Source of the DNA: Mesotoga prima MesG1.Ag.4.2
Lineage (GTDB): Bacteria; Thermotogota; Thermotogae; Petrotogales; Kosmotogaceae
Assembly: GCF_000147715.2 (NCBI RefSeq)
Contig: NC_017934.1
Span: 2,604,001 to 2,668,000 of the forward strand
DNA length: 64,000 bases
Reading direction: 5' to 3'
This document shows, piece by piece, positions 53,790-62,273 of this stretch. How positions within the stretch are numbered: the stretch's first letter is position 1; the number at the start of each line of letters is the position of its first letter. Both the position numbers and the translations under genes were made by a program. The notes below the pieces were generated by a model. The model had not been told where the DNA came from. It did not search any database and was given only the letters and a program-made list of their open reading frames with translations.

Positions 53790-54998
53790 ATGGAGATAAG
53801 AAGAATCGACAGTTCGTACAAAGACAAGATTGTTGAGATCTTCCTGATGTCATTTGAATACTTCGAACCGGAAGAGAGCGAGTTCTTCTTTTCCGATCCG
53901 TCTCTCTGGAAATACGTCTGGGGAGCATTCGATGATGAGAAACTGGTTGCAGCATACATAAGCTACAAGTATCTCGCGAAGATCCGCACCAAGCCTTTTG
54001 AATGCAGGTACGTCGAGGCTGTGGCGACGCTGCCCGAGTATCGCAACAAAGGAATAACTAAGGCAATTCTCCTTAAAGACATACAGGAGGCGCTGCAGAG
54101 CGGCGTCAATTTCTTGATGCTCGACCCCTTCAAGCATGATTTCTATGTGAGGTTTGGATTCGGCCTTGGGTTTGAAAGCCTGGACTTCAAGTTCGACTTT
54201 TCTCTCCTTTCGGATGAAATTGAAGAGGACAATCTAAATATCGTTTCCGGCAAGCTCCTGAATAGCGCCGAGATGCAGGAGCTCATCGAAAAGGCTAGAA
54301 AGGTCCTCTGGGAAACCTCTCGCTACACCGAAGCCATTGAAATCAACGCCTGCAGTCAGGAGATCTTCCACATGAAAGACCTCTTCGGGGCCGTGGCCGT
54401 AGACAAGGCAGGTATGCCTCATGCGATGATGGTTTACAGAAAGAAAGAGAGAAAGATGAAAGTCAGTAACTTCTCTTTCATAGACCTTGCGGGTCTCTTC
54501 GCACTGAAGAGATTCATGCTCAATCACAGAGACCAGATCGCGACCTTCGAAATGAACAGGATGCCTCCCGATTTCCCCGTGGAACTCTTCTTCCATTCCA
54601 GATGGCAGGCCGGAAAGGACCTGAAAATCGAGGACGCCTCTTCGCGAATGGTGAGAATCCTTGATCCATTGCCCGTGATCAAGGAACTTATGAACAGGTC
54701 AATTTCCGAAACAGTTGTCATCAAGATAAAAGACAAGCTGCTGCCCCAGAACAATCTCACTATCGAAATCGGAAAGGGTACTGCAAGGTTGAGTGAAGCT
54801 CCTAATGATCTGGAGATTACGATTTCCGACCTTACACCCCTCCTGACAGGAAGGCTTTCACCCACAAGACTCTGGAGACATGGAAGGCTTCGTACGGACT
54901 CATGGAAGAACGTTCCTTGGGGGATCTCCGAAGTTCCTGAAAAGGTGAAGGTCTTGGAATCGATCTTTCCCCCGTTCATTACCCACAACGCCAACTAA
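53790..54998 (+). CDS. Eis-like N-acetyltransferase (GNAT plus SCP2-type C-terminal domain)
   Basis: A 402-residue enzyme of the Eis family, which acetylates amines such as aminoglycosides or protein lysines. The N-terminal GNAT domain has EAVATLPEYRNKGITKAIL, the acetyl-CoA loop, at residues 75-95. A second GNAT-like unit and an SCP2-like C-terminal domain follow. The length fits the family (about 400). The ATG at 53790 lies 4 bases after GAGGTG. The native substrate cannot be inferred. Confidence 0.85.
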   Translation: MEIRRIDSSYKDKIVEIFLMSFEYFEPEESEFFFSDPSLWKYVWGAFDDEKLVAAYISYKYLAKIRTKPFECRYVEAVATLPEYRNKGITKAILLKDIQEALQSGVNFLMLDPFKHDFYVRFGFGLGFESLDFKFDFSLLSDEIEEDNLNIVSGKLLNSAEMQELIEKARKVLWETSRYTEAIEINACSQEIFHMKDLFGAVAVDKAGMPHAMMVYRKKERKMKVSNFSFIDLAGLFALKRFMLNHRDQIATFEMNRMPPDFPVELFFHSRWQAGKDLKIEDASSRMVRILDPLPVIKELMNRSISETVVIKIKDKLLPQNNLTIEIGKGTARLSEAPNDLEITISDLTPLLTGRLSPTRLWRHGRLRTDSWKNVPWGISEVPEKVKVLESIFPPFITHNAN

Positions 54999-55031
54999 CG
55001 TTCAATTGAAGGACAGTTGAGGAGGGATCCC

Positions 55032-55550
55032 TTGAGAGGAAAGCCAGTGATAGTCGCTGAGTATGATTCATCGTGGCCAGAGCTTTTCAGAAGGGAAGCG
55101 GAACTGATCTATGCCGCGCTCGAAGGTGTTGAGATGAGTATCGAGCACATAGGAAGCACAGCAGTTCCTGGACTGCAGGCCAAACCCGTGATCGACATAA
55201 TGATTGGCGTATCATCACTTGAACAAGCCGATTCCTGCGTGCCATTCATTGAAAGAACGGGCTATCTTTACAGACCCGAGCACGAGGATTCAATGCCAGA
55301 AAGAAGGTACTTTGAAAGATCCGGCAGTGAGATTGACTGCCACGTACACTTGGTCGTTTTTGGAAGCAAGTTCTGGAGAGGCCACATCTTTTTCAGGAAC
55401 TGTTTGCGTGAAAACCCAGAGATAGTACAACAATACGCTGCGCTCAAGAAAGAGCTCGCCGAAAAATACAGAGATAACAGAGAAGCTTATACAAATGGCA
55501 AGGCTGAGTTCATCCAGGGGATACTGAGACGGCAGAAGGATCCACTTTAG
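55032..55550 (+). CDS. GrpB family (UPF0157) nucleotidyltransferase-fold protein
   Basis: A 172-residue protein with the GrpB signature: IVAEYDSSWPELF, then IEHIGSTAVPGLQAKPVIDI, which carries the GS and DxD-like nucleotidyltransferase residues, and late CHVHLVVFGSKFW. The biochemical role of the family is not settled. TTG at 55032 is chosen because GAGGAGGG lies five bases before it. The gene follows the Eis-like gene closely and may share its message. Confidence 0.87.
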   Translation: MRGKPVIVAEYDSSWPELFRREAELIYAALEGVEMSIEHIGSTAVPGLQAKPVIDIMIGVSSLEQADSCVPFIERTGYLYRPEHEDSMPERRYFERSGSEIDCHVHLVVFGSKFWRGHIFFRNCLRENPEIVQQYAALKKELAEKYRDNREAYTNGKAEFIQGILRRQKDPL

Positions 55551-55559
55551 GAAACTAAC

Positions 55560-56160
55560 GTTTTGACCACAGCGCCCGTAGTGGAAATGGAAACGCGCGT
55601 AGAGGTTAGAGGTCAGTGGTCAGAGGTTGGAAGAGCAAGAGAGTGGTCACCGTTCGTCGAGGAGAAGTTGTTCGTTCCAGAGAGAGGATCTGTTCTTCAT
55701 ACTCTTTCGAAGGACGGGTTCTTGCTGTTTAACGAAGGACCAAGGACGGCTCTTCACAGCGACCAGTGGGTTTTTTCTCTTAAGCGCAAAGCGGATCTTA
55801 GGACCATCGAGATGCTGAAACAAGTTCATGACGGGATGCGACGTTTTCGGAATAACCAAAGCTGTCAAGCCGTCATGATTTTTCAGAACTCCCGCATATT
55901 GTCATCCCGAACTTGTTTCGGGATCTGCTCTTGAGAAGACCGTGGTTGCGCGTTGCAATCTAGTATTAGGAAGAGCGAATTGAAACCGGTTCGCCGTTGA
56001 ACAGTTGTCCTTTCTCCGAGGAGAGTTTTTCATTCGTTCAATAGCGAAAATCTGCTCTTCTTGGTTGAAGTCATGAAGCAGTAGCACCAAGATTCCGACG
56101 AGGAGCTTTGTCGGAATGACGGAATCTAGACTTTTCGGAATAACCGTTCTTGGTCAAACC
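55560..56160. repeat. Intergenic repeat mosaic, block 5
   Basis: It shares AACGAAGGACCAAGGACGGC (55733), CAGTGGGTTTTTTCTCTTAA (55766), ATGCTGAAACAAGTTCATGA (55812), the hairpin word GTCATCCCGAACTTGTTTCG (55901) and TTCCGACGAGGAGCTTTGTC (56093) with other blocks. It has no mini-hairpin array. From 56161 to 56480 I see nothing that I can name. Confidence 0.7.
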
Positions 56161-56477
56161 ATTCTTCAGAGAGTAGAAGGGAAAAGCAAAGAGGGTAGGT
56201 AAGGTTCTGCAATCTTGAAAAGCTCTTAATCTACTCCCGAGAGCTCATCATTACCCAATCATCTTCTCTGGAGCTCAATTCTCTTGTTCGTAATTTCAAA
56301 ATCACTTAGCATTATCAAATAATGACTACTCCTTTATGTAGAGACAGACAGACTGCCTGCCGTTGTCGATTGCTCGAAACTCTGGTCAATTAACAGCGAA
56401 GCTCTTGTCGACCGTCTTTCCGGAAAGACTTCTTAGCCGGGGCTTTCTTGAGAAGACCATGTTAAGTATAACCCGTT

Positions 56478-56527
56478 CTAATATAAAAAAACCCCCGAAC
56501 GAATCGAGGGTTCTTGGTCGGGGCAAC
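56478..56527 (-). other. tRNA-Pro 3'-end relic with its own terminator
   Basis: On the minus strand GTTGCCCCGACCA (56527-56515) equals the last 13 bases of the tRNA-Pro at 62107-62182, including the discriminator base and CCA. Next comes a hairpin built from AACCC...GGGGGTT, followed by seven Ts. The body of the tRNA is missing. This looks like a duplicated attachment site or a truncated tRNA. Confidence 0.5.
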
Positions 56528-56569
56528 AAGATCGGTAAATAGTGAGTTAGCAAAGATACCTCAGAAAGA

Positions 56570-56884
56570 ATGATACCTCCTTCTCATCAAAATCAATCGT
56601 ACCTCCCGAGATCAGAACTCTCAAGCAATGTTTCAACGGACAAGATAATGAGATACGCGGTCATTGCCGTCTCTTCATTAGAGCGACAGTATAAGGGAAT
56701 CAAAACGAAGATGAAGAACGAAGGCAAGGACGTTACGGAAATGAATGCGGAGATGAAAGAGGCAGCGATAAGACTGCTGGAGAACCTAGCGGCTATCGAC
56801 GAATACTCACTCACAGATCAGGACAAGGCCTCCCTGGGTGACATAGTAGAGGCGGCACTGGAGATGTTTATAAACAAAAGATGA
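56570..56884 (+). CDS. Hypothetical small soluble protein
   Basis: A frame of 104 codons. The conserved-looking part is helical, from MRYAVIAVSSLERQYKGIKT to the end, with EMKEAAIRLLENLAAIDEYS. An ATG at 56648 may be the true start, giving 78 residues. No good ribosome site marks either. The stop overlaps the next start by ATGA, which suggests a real two-gene unit. The function is unknown. Confidence 0.45.
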   Translation: MIPPSHQNQSYLPRSELSSNVSTDKIMRYAVIAVSSLERQYKGIKTKMKNEGKDVTEMNAEMKEAAIRLLENLAAIDEYSLTDQDKASLGDIVEAALEMFINKR

Positions 56885-57138
56885 AGAACGTTTCAGGGAT
56901 TCGCCTAACGCTTCCCGACTTTCAAGGGAAAGACTTCACCTACGAGATGTACCCTGTGTATGAGAAAGACTGGTTCTCCCTCAACATTGCACTAGACGTC
57001 TCAGACTTCATAGCGACGGCAGGAATCGAAGTGGAGCCGCCTGTGCGTTTTCATATAGGAATCGCTAAGAAGTGGCAATATCTGTTCGATTTCAAGCGCT
57101 ATTTCGACCTGCTGATAGGATTTGAGTTTCGCTTTTGA
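56881..57138 (+). CDS. Hypothetical protein, 85 residues, beta-strand rich
   Basis: It begins MKNVSGIRLTLPDFQGKDFT and ends in the aromatic pattern LLIGFEFRF. Alternating hydrophobic residues suggest beta strands. No signal peptide is seen. It overlaps the previous gene by ATGA and is followed by a strong terminator. No family is recognised. Confidence 0.5.
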   Translation: MKNVSGIRLTLPDFQGKDFTYEMYPVYEKDWFSLNIALDVSDFIATAGIEVEPPVRFHIGIAKKWQYLFDFKRYFDLLIGFEFRF

Positions 57139-57158
57139 CACCTCCTTTTCCCGAAGAT

Positions 57159-57187
57159 GACCCTTCCGTGTTGGGAGGGTCGTTTTT
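57159..57187 (+). terminator. Terminator of the small two-gene unit
   Basis: A 9-bp stem GACCCTTCC/GGGAGGGTC with loop GTGTT is followed by GTTTTT. Confidence 0.9.
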
Positions 57188-57209
57188 CTGCAGGTGTTGG
57201 AAACCAATC

Positions 57210-58001
57210 CTATTCAGTCAACTCTACGTAGATTTTCACAGCAGTATCAATATCTGTGTAGTCAGGAATAATGAAGCAAATGATAGTGTCAGTATGTTTC
57301 TTCGACAAGTAGGCAAATACTGGTGATTGCACAAATAACAGCAGTGGCTTAAAGAGGTAATTTCTATAAAGCTCTGTATCTGCAGCCAAAGTAGTTGTGG
57401 CTTTGTAAACATTGTCGATGTCCCAGAGGTCCGATTCTCTTCCGTCAAGGAAAATCTTAGCTAACGCCAAATACTGAAGGAGAATATCCTCAATGATTTG
57501 TGGATGCTTCTTGAATACGTCAAACGCTTCTTTGTTACTTAGCCCTTCCAGAAATCTCATGAAGTTTTCTAGCCATAGCATTTGTTCCTGTTCGCTTGAC
57601 ACAATTCTTAGATAGTAATTGTACATGTCTTCAAGAAACAGCGAGGGTTCTTCTACTCCAGGCATTCTTTCGCTGTCTTTGGGATATAGTTTCAGCATCT
57701 CGGCTCTCAAGGACGAAGCATTATAGTAGTAGTAATCATGACGGAAGGTCTTATCACCAATTTCGTCCAATATTGTACTGAAAGTGTAGAACCTCTCACC
57801 GTAACTTGTTTTCTCGAGAGCCACTTTCCAGTCGAAAATTTTCTCCTTATCTGCGGATTCGAACACCGGGGGCTCTTTGGAATCAAGCCATTCGCTGATC
57901 GCTTGAATCATGATCTCGTACTTATTTACTTCAGTTGCACCTGACGAGAAAAGAAGAACAGTTGTAAGTAAACACAGAAGAAGCGTAAACCTTCTCTTTA
58001 T
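57210..58001 (-). CDS. Hypothetical exported protein, with no ordinary start codon
   Basis: From the first ATG (57911) the protein would lack a signal. In the same frame, codons back to 58001 encode KRRFTLLLCLLTTVLLFSSG, a clear signal peptide. The only start candidate there is ATA at 57999-58001, preceded by AAGGGGGAG; a stop codon lies just upstream. So either AUA is used, or an ATG has mutated. The mature part is mostly helical and acidic, with several Tyr runs. No family is recognised. Confidence 0.5.
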   Translation of the reverse strand: MKRRFTLLLCLLTTVLLFSSGATEVNKYEIMIQAISEWLDSKEPPVFESADKEKIFDWKVALEKTSYGERFYTFSTILDEIGDKTFRHDYYYYNASSLRAEMLKLYPKDSERMPGVEEPSLFLEDMYNYYLRIVSSEQEQMLWLENFMRFLEGLSNKEAFDVFKKHPQIIEDILLQYLALAKIFLDGRESDLWDIDNVYKATTTLAADTELYRNYLFKPLLLFVQSPVFAYLSKKHTDTIICFIIPDYTDIDTAVKIYVELTE

Positions 58002-58345
58002 TTCTCCCCCTTATTCTCGTTTCTTTTCCCCCGAAATATCAATATGATACCGCATGTTACACTTCAGACAAAACTCAGATAACTGTTTGCGCTTTGTGTG
58101 TAAGATTTACCGCAGAACGATGTGACGTTGATGAATTTGCATTTTCTATCGAAATACGTGCAATCATATTGCTGAAAACCGCTTATCACAAAACGCGATT
58201 CTTTCTGAGCAATCCCTTTCTTGTTTTGGTATCAATGTAACAAGTGGTATATTGATCTTGTGAGGTCATTGTACAGCTTGCCGTGTGTTGCCTGAGTCTT
58301 AACGTCTTTACTTCGAGTGCGAGCCCTTGCCTATGGAGGTGGGTA
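58002..58345. promoter_or_regulatory. Divergent upstream region of the first SUMF1 gene
   Basis: About 340 bases. TGGTATATT at 58247-58255 matches an extended -10 box for the plus-strand SUMF1 gene. Nothing else is seen. Confidence 0.4.
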
Positions 58346-59167
58346 ATGAAGAAAGCAGTATTGTTGACAGCCTTCATTTTATTGCTGGCGATTCTTATGC
58401 TGGCAAGAAGCGGACAACTGGTACTGGTCGAAAAGGGAAGGTTCACGATGGGCGACACGTGGGGAGATGGATACGATAATGAAAAACCGACCCACCAGGT
58501 GACGTTCACCTACGACTTCTACGTTGGCAAGTATGAGGTCACATTCGACGAGTATGACGCTTTCTGTGAGGCTAGAGGCATAGTCAAGCCAGACGACGAA
58601 GGCTGGGGAAGGGGAAGCAGACCAGTTATTAACGTGAGCTGGTGGGATGCAATAGCCTATTGCAACTGGTTGAACGCGAAATATAAACTCCCCAAAGCGT
58701 ATGACGATGATGGTAATCTGTTGGACAAAGACGGAAGAGTAACTGCAGACATAACGAAGGTAGTTGGGTACAGGTTGCCTACCGAAGCCGAGTGGGAATA
58801 CGCGGCCAGAGGAGGAAATAAGAGCGAGAACTACAAGTACTCCGGGAGCGATAATGTTGGCTACGTTGCGTGGTACGATTCGAACTCGGAGAGTAAGACG
58901 CACGAAGTAGGGAAAAAGTTGCCTAACGAGCTCGGCATATACGATATGTCTGGAAACGTATGGGAGTGGTGCAGCGACGGTCATATAAACTACTCCGGCT
59001 GGGCGGATACGAATCCAATCATGTCTTTACTTGCTCGCGGCCGGGTGCGTCGTGGCGGTAGTTGGGTTAACTTTGCGACGTACGCGCGTGTAGCGTTTCG
59101 CAGCTTCTACAAACCTGATTCCATGTACTACTACCTGGGGTTTCGTGTTGCAAGGAAGGCACCCTGA
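58346..59167 (+). CDS. Exported SUMF1-domain (formylglycine-enzyme-like) protein A
   Basis: A 273-residue protein with a signal peptide (KKAVLLTAFILLLAILML). The SUMF1/C-lectin-fold domain covers the rest: FTMGDTWGDGYDNEKPTHQV, VTFDEYDAFCEA, YRLPTEAEWEYAARGG, MSGNVWEWCSD and the terminal RRGGSW...GFRVAR. The two catalytic Cys that follow GGS in true formylglycine enzymes are absent, so it is probably a binding protein. The last third differs from its paralogue at 60333 at scattered codons. The ATG at 58346 follows GGAGGTG. Confidence 0.88.
   Translation: MKKAVLLTAFILLLAILMLARSGQLVLVEKGRFTMGDTWGDGYDNEKPTHQVTFTYDFYVGKYEVTFDEYDAFCEARGIVKPDDEGWGRGSRPVINVSWWDAIAYCNWLNAKYKLPKAYDDDGNLLDKDGRVTADITKVVGYRLPTEAEWEYAARGGNKSENYKYSGSDNVGYVAWYDSNSESKTHEVGKKLPNELGIYDMSGNVWEWCSDGHINYSGWADTNPIMSLLARGRVRRGGSWVNFATYARVAFRSFYKPDSMYYYLGFRVARKAP
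59066..59134 (+). other. Candidate hypervariable segment of SUMF1 protein A
   Basis: The 23 codons between TGG and CTGGGGTTTCG align without gaps to 61752-61820 of protein B. Most differing codons end in C or T, as expected if they came from AAC/AAT codons in a template. A conserved tail, TTGCAAGGA...CCCTGATTA, follows in both copies, past the stop codon. It resembles diversity-generating retroelement variable regions, but no template or matching reverse transcriptase is in the window. Confidence 0.3.
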
Positions 59168-59469
59168 TTACTAGTATTTTTACGTTCTTATCCTTTGCTG
59201 TGCCTCCAATCACCCAGGTATGGATGAATGAATGAGCCCAAAAGCTAGAAGAGTCACAGGAGAATTGGAATGTCTATGGCGTTCGAATAATTACGGTTCA
59301 CTTTGGGACAGTTTGGGATTAAGATCATCTTCCGATGATTCTTGGGCATACTTATAAATCATTAGAGAAAAGAGCTGTTGGGTTGAAGTTAGCTTAGATA
59401 GTATCTTTTGGAGAAGTTTCTAAATGGCCAAAACACGAACAATGGGGCTAATTTGACAAGGAGGTTATC
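59168..59469. other. Non-coding stretch
   Basis: About 300 AT-rich bases with no gene, terminator or clear promoter that I can see. Confidence 0.5.
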
Positions 59470-60276
59470 TTGAACTTCAACAAAAGTGTTTTTGCTAAAA
59501 TTGGGTTTATACTGATTTTCATAGGAATTATTCTTCTCCTTATTGGATTTGCCATACCCGTTTTCATATTGTTATCAATAATGTTATTTCTACTCGCAAT
59601 AGCACTCTTGTTATCTTCTCAAGACTTTCCAACTGCAGAACAATGCCTTACTTTTGCAGAGAGCAAGCTTCATCCTGGGGAAGTTGTAATTTCCTCTGTT
59701 TTTGTTAATCGTTTTATGGAGGGAGTTACTTGGGACGGTAAAGAGGTGAGAGGGTATGTGAGATATTTTTTTGTCTTCACGAACTATTTCCTGCGAATGT
59801 ATTTACCGAAGCAGAGATGGCCATGGCAAAACGAAGAAGTTCGGTTTTCTAGAGAGGATACTATGGGTTGTGATACACTTGTCAATTACACATTTACCAA
59901 CCCTGGTTCAAGAAGACAAAACTTTTCTATCAACTTCTGGACAGGTTCTGTTGTCGGGTATACTGAAAAAGAGGAAGATGCTTACCAGCTTCAGCAAGCA
60001 GTAGATCAAATTCTTCAAAGACAACGAATAGGTGTTAATCGAGGATCAACTAACCTATCTCAGGAAATTGTGGAGTTGAATCGATTGATGGAGGAGGGAT
60101 TGATTACTGAAGATGAATTTGGGAGGGCAAAAGAACTTTTCCTGGGAAAACCCAAAGACGATCGTGATTATGTAGTAAAGCTTCTGAGAAATCTGTACGT
60201 GCTTTATAAAACTGATGTGCTTTCTGAATCGGAGTTCAATATGAAGAAATGGGATATTCTATCCAGAAACAAGTGA
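59470..60276 (+). CDS. Membrane protein with C-terminal SHOCT-like domain
   Basis: A 268-residue protein. Two hydrophobic helices occupy residues 8-50. A PH-like or beta-rich middle follows, with YVRYFFVFTNYFLRMYLP. Near residue 200 is a short SHOCT-type helix pair, ELNRLMEEGLITEDEFGRAK, and a second similar half-motif, YVLYKTDVLSESEFN, ends the protein. The start is TTG at 59470 after AGGAGGT. The gene looks more AT-rich than its neighbours, which suggests transfer. The role is unknown. Confidence 0.65.
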   Translation: MNFNKSVFAKIGFILIFIGIILLLIGFAIPVFILLSIMLFLLAIALLLSSQDFPTAEQCLTFAESKLHPGEVVISSVFVNRFMEGVTWDGKEVRGYVRYFFVFTNYFLRMYLPKQRWPWQNEEVRFSREDTMGCDTLVNYTFTNPGSRRQNFSINFWTGSVVGYTEKEEDAYQLQQAVDQILQRQRIGVNRGSTNLSQEIVELNRLMEEGLITEDEFGRAKELFLGKPKDDRDYVVKLLRNLYVLYKTDVLSESEFNMKKWDILSRNK

Positions 60277-60332
60277 TTTGTATCTTACCTTGTAGTTTTA
60301 GATAGAACAATCTCTTATTGGGAGGAAGAGAA

Positions 60333-61853
60333 TTGAAAATTGCGAAGTTTCTAGTAATAAGTATATTGATGTTCGCAACTTCAACGTTGGCAATCACAGA
60401 AACTGTAATGCCTACTATTCAGAGAGTTTTGGATACTGAAAGACTTATAAACGCGGACATACTGTTACTGCGAAACGGGGATAAACTGACGGGCACTGTC
60501 CTTAACGAGAGCTTCTCCATAAGAACCTCCTATGCCCAAATAGCATTAGAGAGCAGATACATTGCCGGGATAAACCTCGAAGGAGGGGCTACCAACACAG
60601 AATTTATATTAACTATCAACAACAACCGCTTTTCAGGGTTAATAGAAGATGCATTCATAAGCTTTAAGCTTACGAGTGGGCAACTGCTAGAGATAGGGCA
60701 TGAGCATGTGCTGAAGATAATCTTTCGGCAGAGACCACAGGAAACGGCTGGCATGAAGTGGAGGCAGTTCATGAAGCTCAAAGACGGAGACTACTTTCAC
60801 GGACAAATAATCACAAAGGACATAACGATCTCCACAGCTTACGCGAAGATACTGCTCGACTTCGCTACAACCGAGTCGATAACTCTCATTGGGGACGCTA
60901 ATCTACTCACCACAGTGAAGATGACGAATGGGGACACCGTGCAGGGGATACTCGAGACGGAGGACATAGAAATCGCGCTTGACGTGGGATCGGTGATAGA
61001 GGTTCATCAGGATAGGATAGACAGGATATTTTTCAAGGAGGGCTACTACGTGCCAGATAGCATCATACCCTCGATCGTCACAAGCACTTTTGCACCGAAG
61101 GGGAATTTCATACTTGTCGAGAAGAACAGTTTCACTATGGGAGACACCTGGGGTGGAGGAGATAGCGATGAAAGACCTATACACATGGTGACGTTCACTT
61201 ACAACTTTTACATAGGCAAGTATGAAGTCACATTCGACGAGTACGACACCTTCTGCGAGGCTACTGGCAGGAGTAAACCCAGCGATAACGGGTGGGGAAG
61301 AGAAAATAGGCCAGTTGTCAACGTGAGCTGGAACGATGCTATAGCTTACTGCAACTGGCTGAGTGAGAAAGAGGACCTTCCAAAGGCGTATGACAGTAGC
61401 GGGAATTTGCTGGACAAAGACGGAAAAGTGACGGCAGACATAACGAAGGTACTCGGATACAGACTGCCTACTGAGGCCGAGTGGGAATACGCGGCCAGGG
61501 GTGGAAACAAGAGCAAGGGATACAAGTATTCCGGGAGTAACAGTGTGGATGATGTGGCCTGGTACGATCCGAATTCCGGAGAAATGACTCAAGAAGTTGG
61601 AAAGAAAACGCCGAACGAACTTGGACTTCACGATATGTCTGGAAACGTTTGGGAATGGTGCAGTGACTGGTATGAAGCTTACTCCAATTCGGCGCAGACG
61701 AACCCTTACAATACCAGTGGTTCCAGCCGGGTGGTTCGTGGCGGTAGCTGGTTCCACTTTGCTTCGAACGCACGGGTGGCGAGTCGCACAGGCTCCTCCG
61801 CTACTGGCACGGACCGCAGCCTTGGGTTCCGTATTGCAAGGACGGAGCCCTGA
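60333..61853 (+). CDS. Exported SUMF1-domain protein B with N-terminal beta-repeat region
   Basis: A 506-residue exported protein. After the signal peptide, residues about 35-240 hold repeated units: LLRNGDKLTGTVLNESFSI, LKDGDYFHGQIITKDITI and MTNGDTVQGILETEDIEI. Each has the plan NGDxxxGxI and is followed by a second strand pair, suggesting SH3-like beta barrels. Residues 265-506 are a SUMF1 domain nearly identical in its first part to protein A, with VTFDEYDTFCEA and MSGNVWEWCSDWY. The catalytic Cys pair is missing. TTG at 60333 is chosen, with GGGAGG upstream. Confidence 0.85.
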   Translation: MKIAKFLVISILMFATSTLAITETVMPTIQRVLDTERLINADILLLRNGDKLTGTVLNESFSIRTSYAQIALESRYIAGINLEGGATNTEFILTINNNRFSGLIEDAFISFKLTSGQLLEIGHEHVLKIIFRQRPQETAGMKWRQFMKLKDGDYFHGQIITKDITISTAYAKILLDFATTESITLIGDANLLTTVKMTNGDTVQGILETEDIEIALDVGSVIEVHQDRIDRIFFKEGYYVPDSIIPSIVTSTFAPKGNFILVEKNSFTMGDTWGGGDSDERPIHMVTFTYNFYIGKYEVTFDEYDTFCEATGRSKPSDNGWGRENRPVVNVSWNDAIAYCNWLSEKEDLPKAYDSSGNLLDKDGKVTADITKVLGYRLPTEAEWEYAARGGNKSKGYKYSGSNSVDDVAWYDPNSGEMTQEVGKKTPNELGLHDMSGNVWEWCSDWYEAYSNSAQTNPYNTSGSSRVVRGGSWFHFASNARVASRTGSSATGTDRSLGFRIARTEP

Positions 61854-61859
61854 TTAAAC

Positions 61860-61979
61860 TAAATCGATGATAGTTGCCATGAAGTGGGACTATCCGACGC
61901 GTTTCGTGGAGACTACACCCTTTGTTCTGTTTGCAATCCTTACTATGTTGACTGGCAGCCTTACTTCTGGAAGGAATAG
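61860..61979 (+). pseudogene. Short gene remnant
   Basis: In one frame a protein-like tail reads RGDYTLCSVCNPYYVDWQPY and ends FWKE before a TAG at 61977. It has no start codon or upstream domain. It could be the end of a lost secreted protein. It is a weak call. Confidence 0.3.
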
Positions 61980-62035
61980 CTAGATAATATATTCAAGAAA
62001 AGAAACCTCATTTTCGAAGGTGCTTTCTAACAAAA

Positions 62036-62063
62036 GAAAAGGCGCGACCTCAGTCGCGTCTTT
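62036..62063. terminator. Bidirectional terminator between SUMF1 gene B and tRNA-Pro
   Basis: The stem GGCGCGAC/GTCGCGTC with loop CTCA is flanked by an A run on the left and TTTCCTTT on the right. It can stop both the plus-strand transcript and the minus-strand tRNA-Pro transcript. Confidence 0.8.
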
Positions 62064-62106
62064 CCTTTATAATGGTGCTTTTCGCTAGCATCGCGGTGCT
62101 AACAGG

Positions 62107-62182
62107 TGGTCGGGGCAACTGGACTTGAACCAGCGACCTTCTGCGCCCCATGCAGACACGCTTCCAACTGCGCTATGCCCCG
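62107..62182 (-). tRNA. tRNA-Pro (anticodon GGG)
   Basis: A 76-nt cloverleaf on the minus strand. The acceptor stem is CGGGGCA/TGCCCCG, the discriminator is A and the CCA is encoded. The anticodon stem TCTGC/GCAGA encloses the loop ATGGGGC, so the anticodon is GGG. C1-G72 and A73 fit proline tRNAs. Its 3' end faces the possible island to the left. Confidence 0.92.
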
Positions 62183-62273
62183 TACTCGAAGATTTTATCA
62201 CAGTTGGGATAACCTTTCAAGAGCAGAACGACGCCCAGGGCAACTTTAGGATAATTAAAATTGGCTCTGCAGG

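Noticed and set aside
58346-61853. Formylglycine-generating enzyme activity of the SUMF1 proteins
   Set aside because: Both lack the two active-site Cys after GGS, and no sulfatase gene is nearby.
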